This document shows positions 17,183 through 26,525 of a DNA stretch of 64,000 nt, in pieces (position 1 is the first letter of the stretch; the number at the start of each line of letters is the position of its first letter). The DNA is taken from contig CACICF010000003.1 of NCBI GenBank assembly GCA_902584995.1, positions 1 through 64,000 on the forward strand, read 5' to 3'. The stretch is from an uncultured Pelagibacteraceae bacterium (GTDB lineage Bacteria > Pseudomonadota > Alphaproteobacteria > Pelagibacterales > Pelagibacteraceae). Under the pieces are notes generated by a model. It worked only from the letters and a program-made list of their open reading frames with translations. It was not told the DNA's origin and searched no databases. The position numbers and the translations under genes were made by a program.

Positions 17183-18664
17183 TTATCTGATTGAGAAAGG
17201 ATCTAAAGTTGGTTCATCAGAGGTATAATACCAAGTAGTTTTAACTCTAGTATAATCTTTAATTGATTCCATTCCTGCTTCCTTTCCATACCCGCTATCT
17301 TTAATTCCTCCAAAAGGTGCAGATGGTGAAATTAGTCTATACGTGTTAACAAATGTTATTCCTGCCCTAATAGCATTAGATACTCTTAAACCTCTAGCAA
17401 AGTCACTGGTGTAGACACCAGAAGATAATCCATATTGATTATCATTCATTTTTTCTATTACTTCTTTTTCATCATTAAATTTCATGACAGATAAAACTGG
17501 CCCAAATAATTCATTTTCAGCAGTGGGAAGATTGTGGTTATCACATTCAATTATTGTTGGAGGAAAATAATAACCTTCATTAGAAAACGGGTGTCTTTTT
17601 CCTCCACATCTAACTTTTCCACCTTGTTCTATTGTTTTTTTGATATTTTTTTCGATAATTTCTAGTTGCTTAAAGTTACTTAAAGGACCCATTTCAGTAT
17701 CTGGATCCATTGGAGCACCAATTTTAATTTTTTCAGCTCTTTTTGTAAGTTTATCAAGAAACTCATCATAAATTCCTTTTTGTAAATATAATCTTGAACC
17801 TGCAATACAACTTTGTCCACTAGCACCAAATATACCTGCTGTAATTCCATTGATAGCATTTTCTTGATGTGCATCGTCAAATACTGCAACTGGGCTTTTG
17901 CCACCTAATTCTAAACTAACCTCAGACAAGTTTTCTGCAGAATTTCTAATAATATGTCTTGCAGTTTCAGGTCCTCCTGTGAAAGCAACTTTCTCAACTA
18001 AATCATGTGTGGTTAAAGCTTTACCACATGGATCTCCAAATCCAGTAATCACATTTACTACTCCTTTTGGAATACCAGTTTCCTCTATAAGTTTTGCAAA
18101 TTCAAACATCACAGCAGGGGCAAGCTCAGAGGATTTAATTACAATTGTATTTCCCATAGCTAGAGCAGGAGCAAGTTTTGTTGCTGTTAAAAACATTTGG
18201 GAGTTCCATGGCACAATTGCTGCAATAACACCTATAGGTATTCTTGAGGTTATAGCTTGAATGTTTGGTTTATCTATTGGAAGAACAGTACCTTCAACTT
18301 TATCAGCCATACCAGCGTAATAGTCATAATACTCTGCGATATAGTTTGCTTGTTTGTTGGTTTCTCTAAATAGCTTTCCAGTATCAATCGTTTCAATCTT
18401 GCCAAGTAATTCTGCATTGTCTCTAAGTTTGTTTCCAATAGCTCTTAAAAATTTAGCTCTTTCCCTTGGTAATATTTTTGGCCAATCTCCTTCAAAAGCT
18501 TTCTGAGCAGCTTTAACTGCTTTATCCACATCATTGGCACTTGCTTCTGGAACTACAGCCCAAGGTTTATTGTCTTCTGGGTTTAATGTTTCAAAAGTTT
18601 TTTTAGTATCAGAGTCAACCCATTCTCCTCCAATAAACATTTTATATTTTTTTAATTCAGGCAT
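17183..18664 (-). CDS. NAD(P)-dependent aldehyde dehydrogenase
   Basis: Oxidises an aldehyde to the acid. All family residues are present: Asn154 (PWN), Glu252 in LELGGKSP, and the nucleophile Cys286 in GQSCIAGS; 493 residues is standard. The subfamily resembles betaine-aldehyde and gamma-aminobutyraldehyde dehydrogenases, but the substrate cannot be fixed by sequence. The gene overlaps the upstream alpha/beta hydrolase gene by eight bases, in an operon with a flavin monooxygenase and an Xsc-like TPP enzyme, so an aldehyde made by those enzymes is the likely substrate. Confidence 0.9.
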   Translation of the reverse strand: MPELKKYKMFIGGEWVDSDTKKTFETLNPEDNKPWAVVPEASANDVDKAVKAAQKAFEGDWPKILPRERAKFLRAIGNKLRDNAELLGKIETIDTGKLFRETNKQANYIAEYYDYYAGMADKVEGTVLPIDKPNIQAITSRIPIGVIAAIVPWNSQMFLTATKLAPALAMGNTIVIKSSELAPAVMFEFAKLIEETGIPKGVVNVITGFGDPCGKALTTHDLVEKVAFTGGPETARHIIRNSAENLSEVSLELGGKSPVAVFDDAHQENAINGITAGIFGASGQSCIAGSRLYLQKGIYDEFLDKLTKRAEKIKIGAPMDPDTEMGPLSNFKQLEIIEKNIKKTIEQGGKVRCGGKRHPFSNEGYYFPPTIIECDNHNLPTAENELFGPVLSVMKFNDEKEVIEKMNDNQYGLSSGVYTSDFARGLRVSNAIRAGITFVNTYRLISPSAPFGGIKDSGYGKEAGMESIKDYTRVKTTWYYTSDEPTLDPFSIR

Positions 18665-19430
18665 TTTGTATATGGTATTTTATTGTATTATTTACATCAT
18701 CTGAGCATTCAATACTACAGAGATGTTTTCCTTTAGGAATAATTTTTACAACAGAATTTTTAATTTTTTTGCCTAAATTAATTGACATTTCTGGAGTTGA
18801 TCCCACATCACCTTCACCTGTTATCACTAAAGTTTTAGTCTTAATGTTTTCAAATTTTTCATTGTCTTGATGTTTCACGAATAAGGAATAGATCTTTATA
18901 AAATTATTCATATTATTGTTTTGAAGAATATTGAAAATTTTATCGGAGATGTCTGGATTTTTATTTAAAAAATCTTCTGTAAACCACCTTTTAAGAGCAT
19001 CTTTAGTAAGTTTATGATCTTTTTTAGTCTGTTCAAATCTATCATTTACAATTTTTTGCTCTTTATCAGATCGATTAAATATAGAGCATAAAAGTGTAAG
19101 AGAGGCCAATCTATCGTTAAATCTTGTAGCAAAATTTCTTGCAATTAATGAACCTATAGAAAAACCAACTAAGTGAACTTTATTAAATTTTAATTCATCC
19201 ATTAAGTTTAATATTTGATCAGAAAAATCATCAAAACTTAAATCATTTTTGTTTAAAGGTGTTTTACCATGACCTAGAATGTCATAAATTAAAACAGTAT
19301 TATCAAATTCATTTATCTGCGAATCCCATATAGAGTGATCAAGACCCACGCCGTGTATAAATATGATTGGAGTTCTATCTTTTTTATTTAATATATAAAA
19401 TGTACCTTTAGAGTCTGTTGCATTGATCAT
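18657..19430 (-). CDS. Alpha/beta hydrolase (3-oxoadipate enol-lactonase-like)
   Basis: A 257-residue alpha/beta hydrolase. Oxyanion region FIHGVGLDHSIW lies at 24-35, the nucleophile elbow is GFSIGS with Ser91, the acid is likely the Asp in TGEGDVGS, and the base is His in GKHLCSIE. The cap region contains RWFTEDFLNKNPD, shared almost exactly (RWFTDDFIKKNPD) with the hydrolase at 32359-33129, so the two are paralogues, and both lie next to a flavin-dependent LLM monooxygenase. It may hydrolyse an ester, lactone or amide made by its LLM partner. Two bp separate it from the DUF1185 gene. Confidence 0.85.
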   Translation of the reverse strand: MINATDSKGTFYILNKKDRTPIIFIHGVGLDHSIWDSQINEFDNTVLIYDILGHGKTPLNKNDLSFDDFSDQILNLMDELKFNKVHLVGFSIGSLIARNFATRFNDRLASLTLLCSIFNRSDKEQKIVNDRFEQTKKDHKLTKDALKRWFTEDFLNKNPDISDKIFNILQNNNMNNFIKIYSLFVKHQDNEKFENIKTKTLVITGEGDVGSTPEMSINLGKKIKNSVVKIIPKGKHLCSIECSDDVNNTIKYHIQNA

Positions 19431-19432
19431 TA

Positions 19433-20020
19433 TTACTTTGGTTCAATGCCCATTTCCTTCATGTCTTGGTACCTATCACCTGTTCTTGCATGTGCTCTTC
19501 CGGTTGAAGCACCTCCAATGGCAATTACAATTTCGTCATCAAAAGGAGCATCATGTATTGTAAACTCATGTGTTAAATAATAAGGTCTTAAACCTGAGTC
19601 AGTTTTATGCATCATTGGTATTGATATTTTTGATCCAGCAGGACCCCTCGTGTTTGTAAAACTTAGGTAAGAAGTACCACCAACTGCATCTCTAAATTTA
19701 TTACCAAATCTCAATGTATGAATAAAAGCAGATGCATGCTCAATTTCTCCACTTAATCCAACCACACCGGCTTTTCCATATGCTAATATTTTATCAGGAG
19801 AACCTATTTCTTTAATTAGTTCTGGGACAAGTAAATCTCCAAGTTTTGGGGCTAGATCTAAAATTATGGGTTTTAAATCCTCTACAAAACCTTTCCCGTC
19901 CCAGGGATTTTTAAAAACTGCTGCTACAGAAACCATTAAAACTGGATCTTTAGCTTCTTTCCCACCTTCAATAAAAGTTTTATCTACAAATTTATTAAAC
20001 TTCCTTAATTCTAATTTCAT
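19433..20020 (-). CDS. AA_synth / DUF1185 family protein
   Basis: A 195-residue protein matching the amino acid synthesis family (Pfam AA_synth, formerly DUF1185). Recognisable blocks are AYGKAGVVGLSGEIEHASA, LRFGNKFRDAVGGTSYLSF, NTRGPAGSKISIPMMHK and the end IAIGGASTGRAHARTGD. The family was named from genetic context and its biochemical role is not established. It commonly accompanies flavin monooxygenases and hydrolases in catabolic operons, as here. It overlaps the TPP enzyme gene by four bases, so its product is probably made in step with that enzyme. Confidence 0.85.
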   Translation of the reverse strand: MKLELRKFNKFVDKTFIEGGKEAKDPVLMVSVAAVFKNPWDGKGFVEDLKPIILDLAPKLGDLLVPELIKEIGSPDKILAYGKAGVVGLSGEIEHASAFIHTLRFGNKFRDAVGGTSYLSFTNTRGPAGSKISIPMMHKTDSGLRPYYLTHEFTIHDAPFDDEIVIAIGGASTGRAHARTGDRYQDMKEMGIEPK

Positions 20021-21717
20021 TTTTTAATTCTATGTGTAAAGCTATCTCTTCTAAAACTGTATAATGCTTTTGGATCTACATCAACATCTATAACAACTGG
20101 TTTGTTTGCTTTAAGTGCACTTTTGACAGCTTGATTTACCTCTGATAATTTTTTCACTTTAATTCCTTTTGCACCGTAAAGTTTAGCAACCTCATCAAAA
20201 GGAGGACTTTTAATATCTGCGCCCAAATACCTTTCGCCATAAAAATCTTTTTGGTAAGCCTTTTCGGCGCCCCAACTTTTATTATTCATAACTATTGTAA
20301 TTGTATTTATTCCATACTCTACGGCAGTGCTTAATTCTGAAATGGTCATGCCAAATCCACCATCGCCCATTAAACTAACAACAGTTTTATTAGGTTTTGC
20401 AACCTTAATACCCAAACCACAAGCAAATGAAAAACCCACTAATCCAAAATCTAAAGGAGTAAAAAGAGAAGGAGGATTGTAATACTCTAAAGCATCAGTA
20501 GCTTGAAGGCAAAGTGTTCCAGCATCAAGTGTAATAGCTGAATTTTTAGGAAGAACTTTTCTTAACTCTTTAAATAGTCCATTTGGTTGTATTGGATAAT
20601 TTTTAGATTTTATATTATCTCTATTTATTAAAAACTTTGATCTTTCTAATAAAAAATTATTTGTCCATTCTTTATAACTTAAAATTTTCTTTTGTTTTTT
20701 TAAATCATTCAATATTTGATTTGCAACATTTGCAGCATCACCATGAATACCAATGCTAATAGGAAAATATCTTCCTAACATTTTTTTTTCTAGTTCAACT
20801 TGAATAATTTTAGCTTTCTTGTTTATATTATCATAAGAATAGAAAGTAGAATTAAAACCAAGTCTTGTTCCTAATGCAATAATAAGTTCTGCTTCTTTAA
20901 CCAGTCTTGAAGCAACTAAATTACCTCTTGGCCCCATTTGTCCAGCATTTAGTTTGTGACTAAATGGTATCGCATCTCCGTGTCCAGCGGCTGTTACTAT
21001 TGGAACGTTTAAAAATTCAGCAAGATCAGTTACAGATTTAAATTTTGAATTATATTTTATACCTCCACCAGCAACAATTACAGTTTTCTTGGAATTAAGA
21101 ATAAGTTTTGTTGTTTTCTGAATTAAATCTTTTTTGCTTTTTAAATTACTTTCACTTTTAAAAGACTTTTTATTTTCATTGATTTTAAATTTTGATGAAT
21201 CTGAAAGTACGTTTCTTGGTAAGTTTATACAAACTGGACCTCTCCTTGGTGACATTGCAAGATTGAATGCATCACTGAAAGCTTTTGGAATATGACTTGC
21301 CTTTTTTACAGTCCAAGTCTTTTTGGTTATTGGATTAAATAGTGACTGTTGATCAAGTCCTTGAAATGCATCTTCCATTTTATCCTTGGTAGAATATAAA
21401 CCAGCAATAGATACAACAGGCGAAAATGCTGCTTTTGCTTGAGCAATTCCTGTAACTAGATTAGTAGCTCCTGGACCGTTTTGTCCTGCAATAATTACTC
21501 CTGGTTGATTGGAAGCTCTTGCATAGCCATCGGCCATGTGTGTTCCTGTTCTTTCATCTCTTACACCTATAAATTTAATTTTTTTTTCATGATACAACGC
21601 ATCAAACATTTCCATTGTAGCAGAACCAATTAAACCAAAGACGTGTTTAACTTTTTCCTTTTTTAGGGATTTCACTGCCGCTTGACCACCGGTTAAGGTA
21701 TTCTTGGACTTAATCAC
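20017..21717 (-). CDS. TPP-dependent enzyme, acetolactate synthase / sulfoacetaldehyde acetyltransferase-like
   Basis: A thiamine-diphosphate enzyme of 566 residues with the PYR, central and PP domains in order. The catalytic Glu is Glu55 in RDERTG. The TPP motif begins at GDGG (451-454) and ends at NN (478-479). GLIGSATMEMFDAL near the N-terminus, WGAEK at 482-486 and FRRD at 555-558 recall sulfoacetaldehyde acetyltransferase (Xsc) more than biosynthetic IlvB, judging from memory of that family. No small regulatory subunit or phosphate acetyltransferase lies near, so the true reaction is open. It overlaps its neighbours on both sides by four bases. Confidence 0.75.
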   Translation of the reverse strand: MIKSKNTLTGGQAAVKSLKKEKVKHVFGLIGSATMEMFDALYHEKKIKFIGVRDERTGTHMADGYARASNQPGVIIAGQNGPGATNLVTGIAQAKAAFSPVVSIAGLYSTKDKMEDAFQGLDQQSLFNPITKKTWTVKKASHIPKAFSDAFNLAMSPRRGPVCINLPRNVLSDSSKFKINENKKSFKSESNLKSKKDLIQKTTKLILNSKKTVIVAGGGIKYNSKFKSVTDLAEFLNVPIVTAAGHGDAIPFSHKLNAGQMGPRGNLVASRLVKEAELIIALGTRLGFNSTFYSYDNINKKAKIIQVELEKKMLGRYFPISIGIHGDAANVANQILNDLKKQKKILSYKEWTNNFLLERSKFLINRDNIKSKNYPIQPNGLFKELRKVLPKNSAITLDAGTLCLQATDALEYYNPPSLFTPLDFGLVGFSFACGLGIKVAKPNKTVVSLMGDGGFGMTISELSTAVEYGINTITIVMNNKSWGAEKAYQKDFYGERYLGADIKSPPFDEVAKLYGAKGIKVKKLSEVNQAVKSALKANKPVVIDVDVDPKALYSFRRDSFTHRIKK

Positions 21718-22883
21718 GATACTTTTTTAACTTCAGTATCTAGATCATCTTTAAAGTTAGGCATTACTTTTTCAGTGAATAATTTAATACTTTTCATACA
21801 ATCTTCATGTTTAACACCCGGAAAGTTAGACCATACTTGAAGATTTTGAAGATTTAGCTCTGATTGAAGTTCTTTTATCTTATCTGTTACGTATTCAGGA
21901 GTACCAAATAACATATTTCTCTTATGTAAAAACTCATAGTTAAGAAGATCTAATTTCCCTTCTGTTTGTGGAAGTTCTTCACCCGGATCCATATGATTTC
22001 CTAGACCTCTCCAGTGACAAACCCATCTCATATAATTTACCATGTGTTCACCAGCTTTCTCTTTGGCTTCTTCCATTGTATCTGCAACAAACATATCTCT
22101 AACAAGAGTTACCCCTTCTCCCAAAGGAACATTTTTTTTTGTAACTTCTGACCTTTTATTTTTGTATGCTTCAAATCTTATTTTGAGTGCTTTTACAGTA
22201 GGTATCCACATAATTACGTTAATATTATTTTCTGCAGCCCACTCAATAGATCTTATGCCATCAACAACTTGATGTATTGGAGGATGTGGATTTTGATATG
22301 GCTTAGGCAGAACACTAATTTTTTTCATAGTGCTATCTTCCATATTCATGAACTCTTCACTAGGTGGACTCATATCGTGTTGCCACACATAGTTAGGTGA
22401 CGGATAAGTATAAAATTCTCCTTCATGATTAAAAAATTTTTCTGACCAAGCTTTTTTTAAAATTTCTAATGTCTCTGCAAACAATCTAAAGTTTTTTGCC
22501 TGATCTTTTAAATCTGCTTCTTTATTTAGATTTATTGCTTCTCGACCATAAACTCCTCTGGCAACACCAACTTCTACTCTTCCTTTAGAAAGTTGATCAA
22601 GTGTAGCGATATCTTCTGCCAATCTTATTGGGTTATGAAAAGTAATTACGTTTGCAGCTTGTCCTATTCTTATATTTTTTGTTCTTGCTGCAGCATCTGC
22701 TCCTAACATTAAGGGATTAGTACACGACTCCATTCCCTCATGATTAAAATGATGTTCTGTAAACCATATTGAATTCCAATTATTTTGATCACAAAATTCT
22801 GTGATTTCTTTAGTCTCATCTAATAGCTGGTGATATGGTTTGTGAGTCCAATTTGTAGTATTACAAAAATAACCAAACTTCAT
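21714..22883 (-). CDS. LLM class flavin-dependent monooxygenase
   Basis: A luciferase-like (bacterial luciferase/F420-LLM fold) oxidoreductase of 389 residues that uses reduced flavin and O2. Characteristic segments are FTEHHFNHEG, IRIGQAANVITFHNPIRLAEDIATLDQLSKGRVEVGVARG (conserved barrel strands and turns) and the C-terminal LNLQNLQVWSNFPG. It is the first gene of the operon and has the best ribosome site in the area (aggagg, 5 bases before ATG). It probably oxygenates the imported substrate, with the TPP enzyme, hydrolase and aldehyde dehydrogenase acting later. No flavin reductase is encoded nearby. Confidence 0.88.
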   Translation of the reverse strand: MKFGYFCNTTNWTHKPYHQLLDETKEITEFCDQNNWNSIWFTEHHFNHEGMESCTNPLMLGADAAARTKNIRIGQAANVITFHNPIRLAEDIATLDQLSKGRVEVGVARGVYGREAINLNKEADLKDQAKNFRLFAETLEILKKAWSEKFFNHEGEFYTYPSPNYVWQHDMSPPSEEFMNMEDSTMKKISVLPKPYQNPHPPIHQVVDGIRSIEWAAENNINVIMWIPTVKALKIRFEAYKNKRSEVTKKNVPLGEGVTLVRDMFVADTMEEAKEKAGEHMVNYMRWVCHWRGLGNHMDPGEELPQTEGKLDLLNYEFLHKRNMLFGTPEYVTDKIKELQSELNLQNLQVWSNFPGVKHEDCMKSIKLFTEKVMPNFKDDLDTEVKKVS

Positions 22884-22984
22884 TAAAGCCTCCTTTAAAA
22901 ATTAATTTAAAGACGACCGATCCCACTTTCGTATAAGATTTTACGACGAGTTATGTATCGCTTTATATGACAATATTATTATTC
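22884..22984 (-). promoter_or_regulatory. Promoter and ribosome-site region of the LLM operon
   Basis: A 101 bp region between two minus-strand genes. On the minus strand it ends in aggagg (22889-22894) before the LLM start. Its middle part (about 22910-22965) is richer in G and C than surrounding intergenic DNA and holds short complementary pieces (cgta/tacg). I cannot define -35 or -10 boxes with confidence. Confidence 0.4.
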
Positions 22985-23956
22985 TTATCTTTGATATTCA
23001 ACGAATTTTTTTAAAGACTTATTTAGAAATTTATCATATCTGATGCCACCGTTACTAAATCTTCGCTTATTTAAAAAGGAAAGATTCATTTTAAAGTCAT
23101 AAGAAGGCTCAAAAAAGAAAGGAACAGAGAGCCTTTTTTGCTTATTCCACAATACCCTATGATTTGTTGCTTTAAACTTGCCTTTGCTTAAATATTCTAG
23201 CGCTCTACCTGTATTCACTACCAAGGCATTTTTATTGAAAGGAACATCATGCCATTTTTTTGTTTTCCGATTTTGAACTTGAAGACCACCTTTTTTATTT
23301 TGATATAAAACTGTGAAAATACCACTATCAACATGTGTTTCACATCCAAGTGCGACCCCATCTTGTTTTGATATTTCAACTGGTTTAGATTGATTTGGGT
23401 AATAATTAAATCTTAAAGTGCTAAGTGTTTTTAATCTCGAAAAGGCTTTTTTAGATAAATTAGGGTCTTTTTTATAAAGTTTTATAATACTTTTAAAAAG
23501 AGTTTCGCTTAAATTAAATAAATTTTCAAAATAATCTGCTAGTTTTGTAATAGATTGCTTATTAAATGACCTCTCTATACTTAAATGCTCGATGTATTGA
23601 TTTCTAGTTTTTTTTGAAAAATCCTTTGTTACTTTTAAGTCACCTAAGTCTAATCCTTCCTTTCCATTAACATCATTTGGAAAATATCCTCGATAAATAT
23701 TTTTACTCTTTTTATTCCATTTCTTTGGAGCCAATTTAAATTTATTGTTCTTATTTGATTTAAAAAAACTTTCTCCGATTTTACATACTTTATTTATTTT
23801 TTTTAATTTTATTCCATGACCGACTATTTGAAAAAAACCAACCTCAACACAAGCTTTTTCAATTTCCCTTGTAATTTTTAATGTTGCTTTTGAATTGAAA
23901 TTATTTTTTAGGATAGGATTTATATTTATTGTTGGAATATAATTTTTTCTTATCAT
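22985..23956 (-). CDS. Isopenicillin-N-synthase-family 2OG/Fe(II) oxygenase
   Basis: A 323-residue non-haem iron oxygenase of the IPNS/DIOX_N family. The N-terminal domain shows CVEVGFFQIVGHGI (36-49), the iron triad is His208-x-Asp210 and His266, and the co-substrate-binding R-x-S is Arg275-Leu-Ser277. These are the complete catalytic set of the family. Substrate unknown; bacterial members hydroxylate or oxidise small molecules. It overlaps the EamA gene by four bases and ends the seven-gene minus-strand operon that begins at the class II aldolase. Confidence 0.85.
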   Translation of the reverse strand: MIRKNYIPTININPILKNNFNSKATLKITREIEKACVEVGFFQIVGHGIKLKKINKVCKIGESFFKSNKNNKFKLAPKKWNKKSKNIYRGYFPNDVNGKEGLDLGDLKVTKDFSKKTRNQYIEHLSIERSFNKQSITKLADYFENLFNLSETLFKSIIKLYKKDPNLSKKAFSRLKTLSTLRFNYYPNQSKPVEISKQDGVALGCETHVDSGIFTVLYQNKKGGLQVQNRKTKKWHDVPFNKNALVVNTGRALEYLSKGKFKATNHRVLWNKQKRLSVPFFFEPSYDFKMNLSFLNKRRFSNGGIRYDKFLNKSLKKFVEYQR

Positions 23957-24903
23957 CTATTCGCTGGTGTATCTGTAGCAATCATTTGTCCTCGGACTTT
24001 TTCTCTAAAATAAATATACACGCCAGCACCAATAATTATTGATGCACCTAGAAAAGTTCTTGGCACTGGTATTGTTTCAAATAATATATAACCAGCTACC
24101 ATTGCAAATACTATGTATGAATACTCAAATAATGAAACTACAGAAGGTGAGGCAATACTATAGGCAGTAAATACACAAAAAAATGAAATCGAAGCAACTA
24201 TTCCCATTATTAAAACATAGGGCCATGCCTCTCCTGGATTAGTAAACCATTCTCTAACAATAAATTGTAAAGTTGGATCTGTGAAAGTGTTAAACTTTCC
24301 ATCGCCACTAACAAAAAATATTACTAAACTTGCAAATAATGCAAAAATATAAAGCCAAGTCATTTGAGTATAAATACTATCTTTATCGGATGTATATTTT
24401 GTTATTGTCATTGAGATTGAATAGCAAAGCGCACATGCTACAGGTGCTAATTTAAAGAAATTAAAATCATCTAAAGATGGATTTAAAACAATCAATACTC
24501 CAATAAATCCTACTACAATTGCACTCCATCTTCTAATTCCAATTTTTTCTTTTAAGAAAAATTTAGCAAACATAGACATAAAGAACGGGCAGGAGAAAAA
24601 TAGTGCACTTGTCATAGCAAGTGTCATAAAAGTCAATGAAATATAAAAAAAACTAAAACCAAAGAAAAAACATACAACTCGTATTAGTGTTAATAATGGG
24701 TAATGGGTTTTTAAAGATATTGTTTTTTTAGTTATTAAAACAAAGGATAGCAAAAATACTGATTGTATAAGGGTTCTTCCAAAATAAAGCTCAAATAAAG
24801 CAATATCCTCAAAAATAAATTTAATTAAAGAGTCTTGTATTGAAAAAAAAGCCATACCAGTCATTATAAAAAAAATTCCTCTGGTATTTTGGTTTGTGTC
24901 CAT
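23953..24903 (-). CDS. EamA/DMT superfamily transporter
   Basis: Ten predicted helices in 316 residues. Segments FFSIQDSLIKFIFEDIALFE and, in the second half, GYILFETIPVPRTFLGASII, are the start and end of the two EamA repeats. It is closely similar in layout to the EamA protein at 42097-43029 (both have the FLKEKIGIRRWSAI / FLKDKVGIYRWSAI block), so these two are paralogues. It stands 35 bp after the GMC gene and overlaps the next oxygenase gene by four bases. Confidence 0.85.
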   Translation of the reverse strand: MDTNQNTRGIFFIMTGMAFFSIQDSLIKFIFEDIALFELYFGRTLIQSVFLLSFVLITKKTISLKTHYPLLTLIRVVCFFFGFSFFYISLTFMTLAMTSALFFSCPFFMSMFAKFFLKEKIGIRRWSAIVVGFIGVLIVLNPSLDDFNFFKLAPVACALCYSISMTITKYTSDKDSIYTQMTWLYIFALFASLVIFFVSGDGKFNTFTDPTLQFIVREWFTNPGEAWPYVLIMGIVASISFFCVFTAYSIASPSVVSLFEYSYIVFAMVAGYILFETIPVPRTFLGASIIIGAGVYIYFREKVRGQMIATDTPANR

Positions 24904-24938
24904 GAGACACCTATATCAAATCAGTGGTGATAATAATA

Positions 24939-26525
24939 TTAATTATTTAAAATTGCCTCTGAGCCTTTTTCAGCAATCATAAGTGTAGGAGCATTTAGGT
25001 TTGCACTTGGTATTTCCGGTATCACTGAGGCATCAATCACTCTTAAATTTCCAATCCCATTTACTTTCAAATCTTGATCCACTACTGCCATATCATCAAC
25101 TCCCATTTTGCATGTTCCACAAGGATGATATGCAGTGTCTGCTTTCGATCTAATATATTCATTTAATTCATCATCTGACTGTGCATCAAAACCTGGCCCA
25201 ACTTCATCACCAGCGTGCTCTGCTAAAGCTGGCTGAGATAGAATTTTTCTTGCTACATGAATACACTCTCTTGTTTGTTTAAGATCTTCTTCTTCTTTTA
25301 AATAATTAAATAAAATTTTAGGATAATCGTATGGGTCTGAAGAATTAAGTGTTATTTCACCTCTACTTTTTGGATGATTTGGACTTGCATGTAGTTGATA
25401 ACCATGTGTATCAGGTTCTTCTAGGCCATGATTTATCACAAATGATGGAAAAAAATGAAATTGAATATTAGCAACTTTTCTATCAGGCGATGATTTTGCA
25501 AATCCACCAGCCTCTAAAAATGATTTTGAGCAGGGTCCAGATTTAAACATAAACCACTGCATACCTGCTAAAATTTTAGGAATTAATTTTGTGTATGTGT
25601 AAAGTGTATTAGGAGTTTTACATTTTTGCTGTATATAAGTTTCAAGATGATCTTGTAAATTCTTTCCAACACCCTTTGAGTGATGAATAACTTCAATACC
25701 ATTATCTCTAAGATGGGTTTCGTCGCCTATACCAGATAACATTAATAATTGTGGAGAATTTATAGATCCTCCACTCAAAATTACTTCCTTATTTGCATAA
25801 ATCTTTTCAACTTTGTTATTTATTTTTACTTGAAGTCCAACTGCTTTTTTCCCATCAAATAGTATCTTTTCAACAAATGAGTTTTTTAAGATATTTAGAT
25901 TTTTTCTATTTTCAACAGGGTTTAAATAATACTTGGCAACTCCAGCTCTCTCGCCTTGATGCATTGTAGTATCAAACATGCCAAAACCCTCTTGTTCCTC
26001 ACCATTCATATCTATATTTGTTTTGTGACCTGCTTCAGCTGCAGCATCAATAAATGCTTTAAACAATGGATTTGAATTTTTAGATAAATTTACTGGAAGT
26101 GGTCCCAATGAACCTCTATATTGATTTTCACCTTCAGACCAAGTTTCAATCTTCTTAAAATAAGGAAGAACTTTATCATAGGACCAATTATCCAAACCAA
26201 AATTTTCCCATCTAGTATAGTCATCTCTATTTCCTCTAACAAAGACCATTCCATTATGAGATGAGCATCCTCCAATCATCTTTCCTCTAGGGCAAAAAAC
26301 ACGTCTATTGTTCAAATATGGCTCAGGTTCTGAATAATATTTCCAATTATATTTGGGGTCATGCATTGTATAAAGAAGAGCTAATGGCATTTTAACCTTC
26401 CAAATATCACTAGATCCACCTGCCTCAAATATAGCTACAGAATTATTAGTATTCTCAGATAATCTGTTAGCAACTACACATCCTGCTGAACCAGCACCAA
26501 CTATTAGATAATCAAAAGCTTGCAT
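24939..26525 (-). CDS. GMC family FAD oxidoreductase, choline dehydrogenase-like
   Basis: A 528-residue flavoprotein. The FAD-binding GAGSAGCVVANRLSE is at 10-24, GGCSSHNGMVFVRG near 85-98 matches the GMC signature 1, and the catalytic pair is His467 (YHPCGTCKMG) and Asn511. This fits BetA-type choline dehydrogenase, which makes betaine aldehyde, as well as other alcohol dehydrogenases of the family. Choline oxidation would fit the neighbouring betaine and carnitine genes but is not proven. It adjoins the TauD gene with no spacer. Confidence 0.8.
   Translation of the reverse strand: MQAFDYLIVGAGSAGCVVANRLSENTNNSVAIFEAGGSSDIWKVKMPLALLYTMHDPKYNWKYYSEPEPYLNNRRVFCPRGKMIGGCSSHNGMVFVRGNRDDYTRWENFGLDNWSYDKVLPYFKKIETWSEGENQYRGSLGPLPVNLSKNSNPLFKAFIDAAAEAGHKTNIDMNGEEQEGFGMFDTTMHQGERAGVAKYYLNPVENRKNLNILKNSFVEKILFDGKKAVGLQVKINNKVEKIYANKEVILSGGSINSPQLLMLSGIGDETHLRDNGIEVIHHSKGVGKNLQDHLETYIQQKCKTPNTLYTYTKLIPKILAGMQWFMFKSGPCSKSFLEAGGFAKSSPDRKVANIQFHFFPSFVINHGLEEPDTHGYQLHASPNHPKSRGEITLNSSDPYDYPKILFNYLKEEEDLKQTRECIHVARKILSQPALAEHAGDEVGPGFDAQSDDELNEYIRSKADTAYHPCGTCKMGVDDMAVVDQDLKVNGIGNLRVIDASVIPEIPSANLNAPTLMIAEKGSEAILNN

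Noticed and set aside
17898-18260. Open frame opposite the aldehyde dehydrogenase gene
   Set aside because: Antisense to a highly conserved catalytic region, with no independent signs of coding.
20017-21717. Calling the TPP enzyme biosynthetic IlvB
   Set aside because: No IlvN next to it, catabolic neighbours, and Xsc-like C-terminal blocks.
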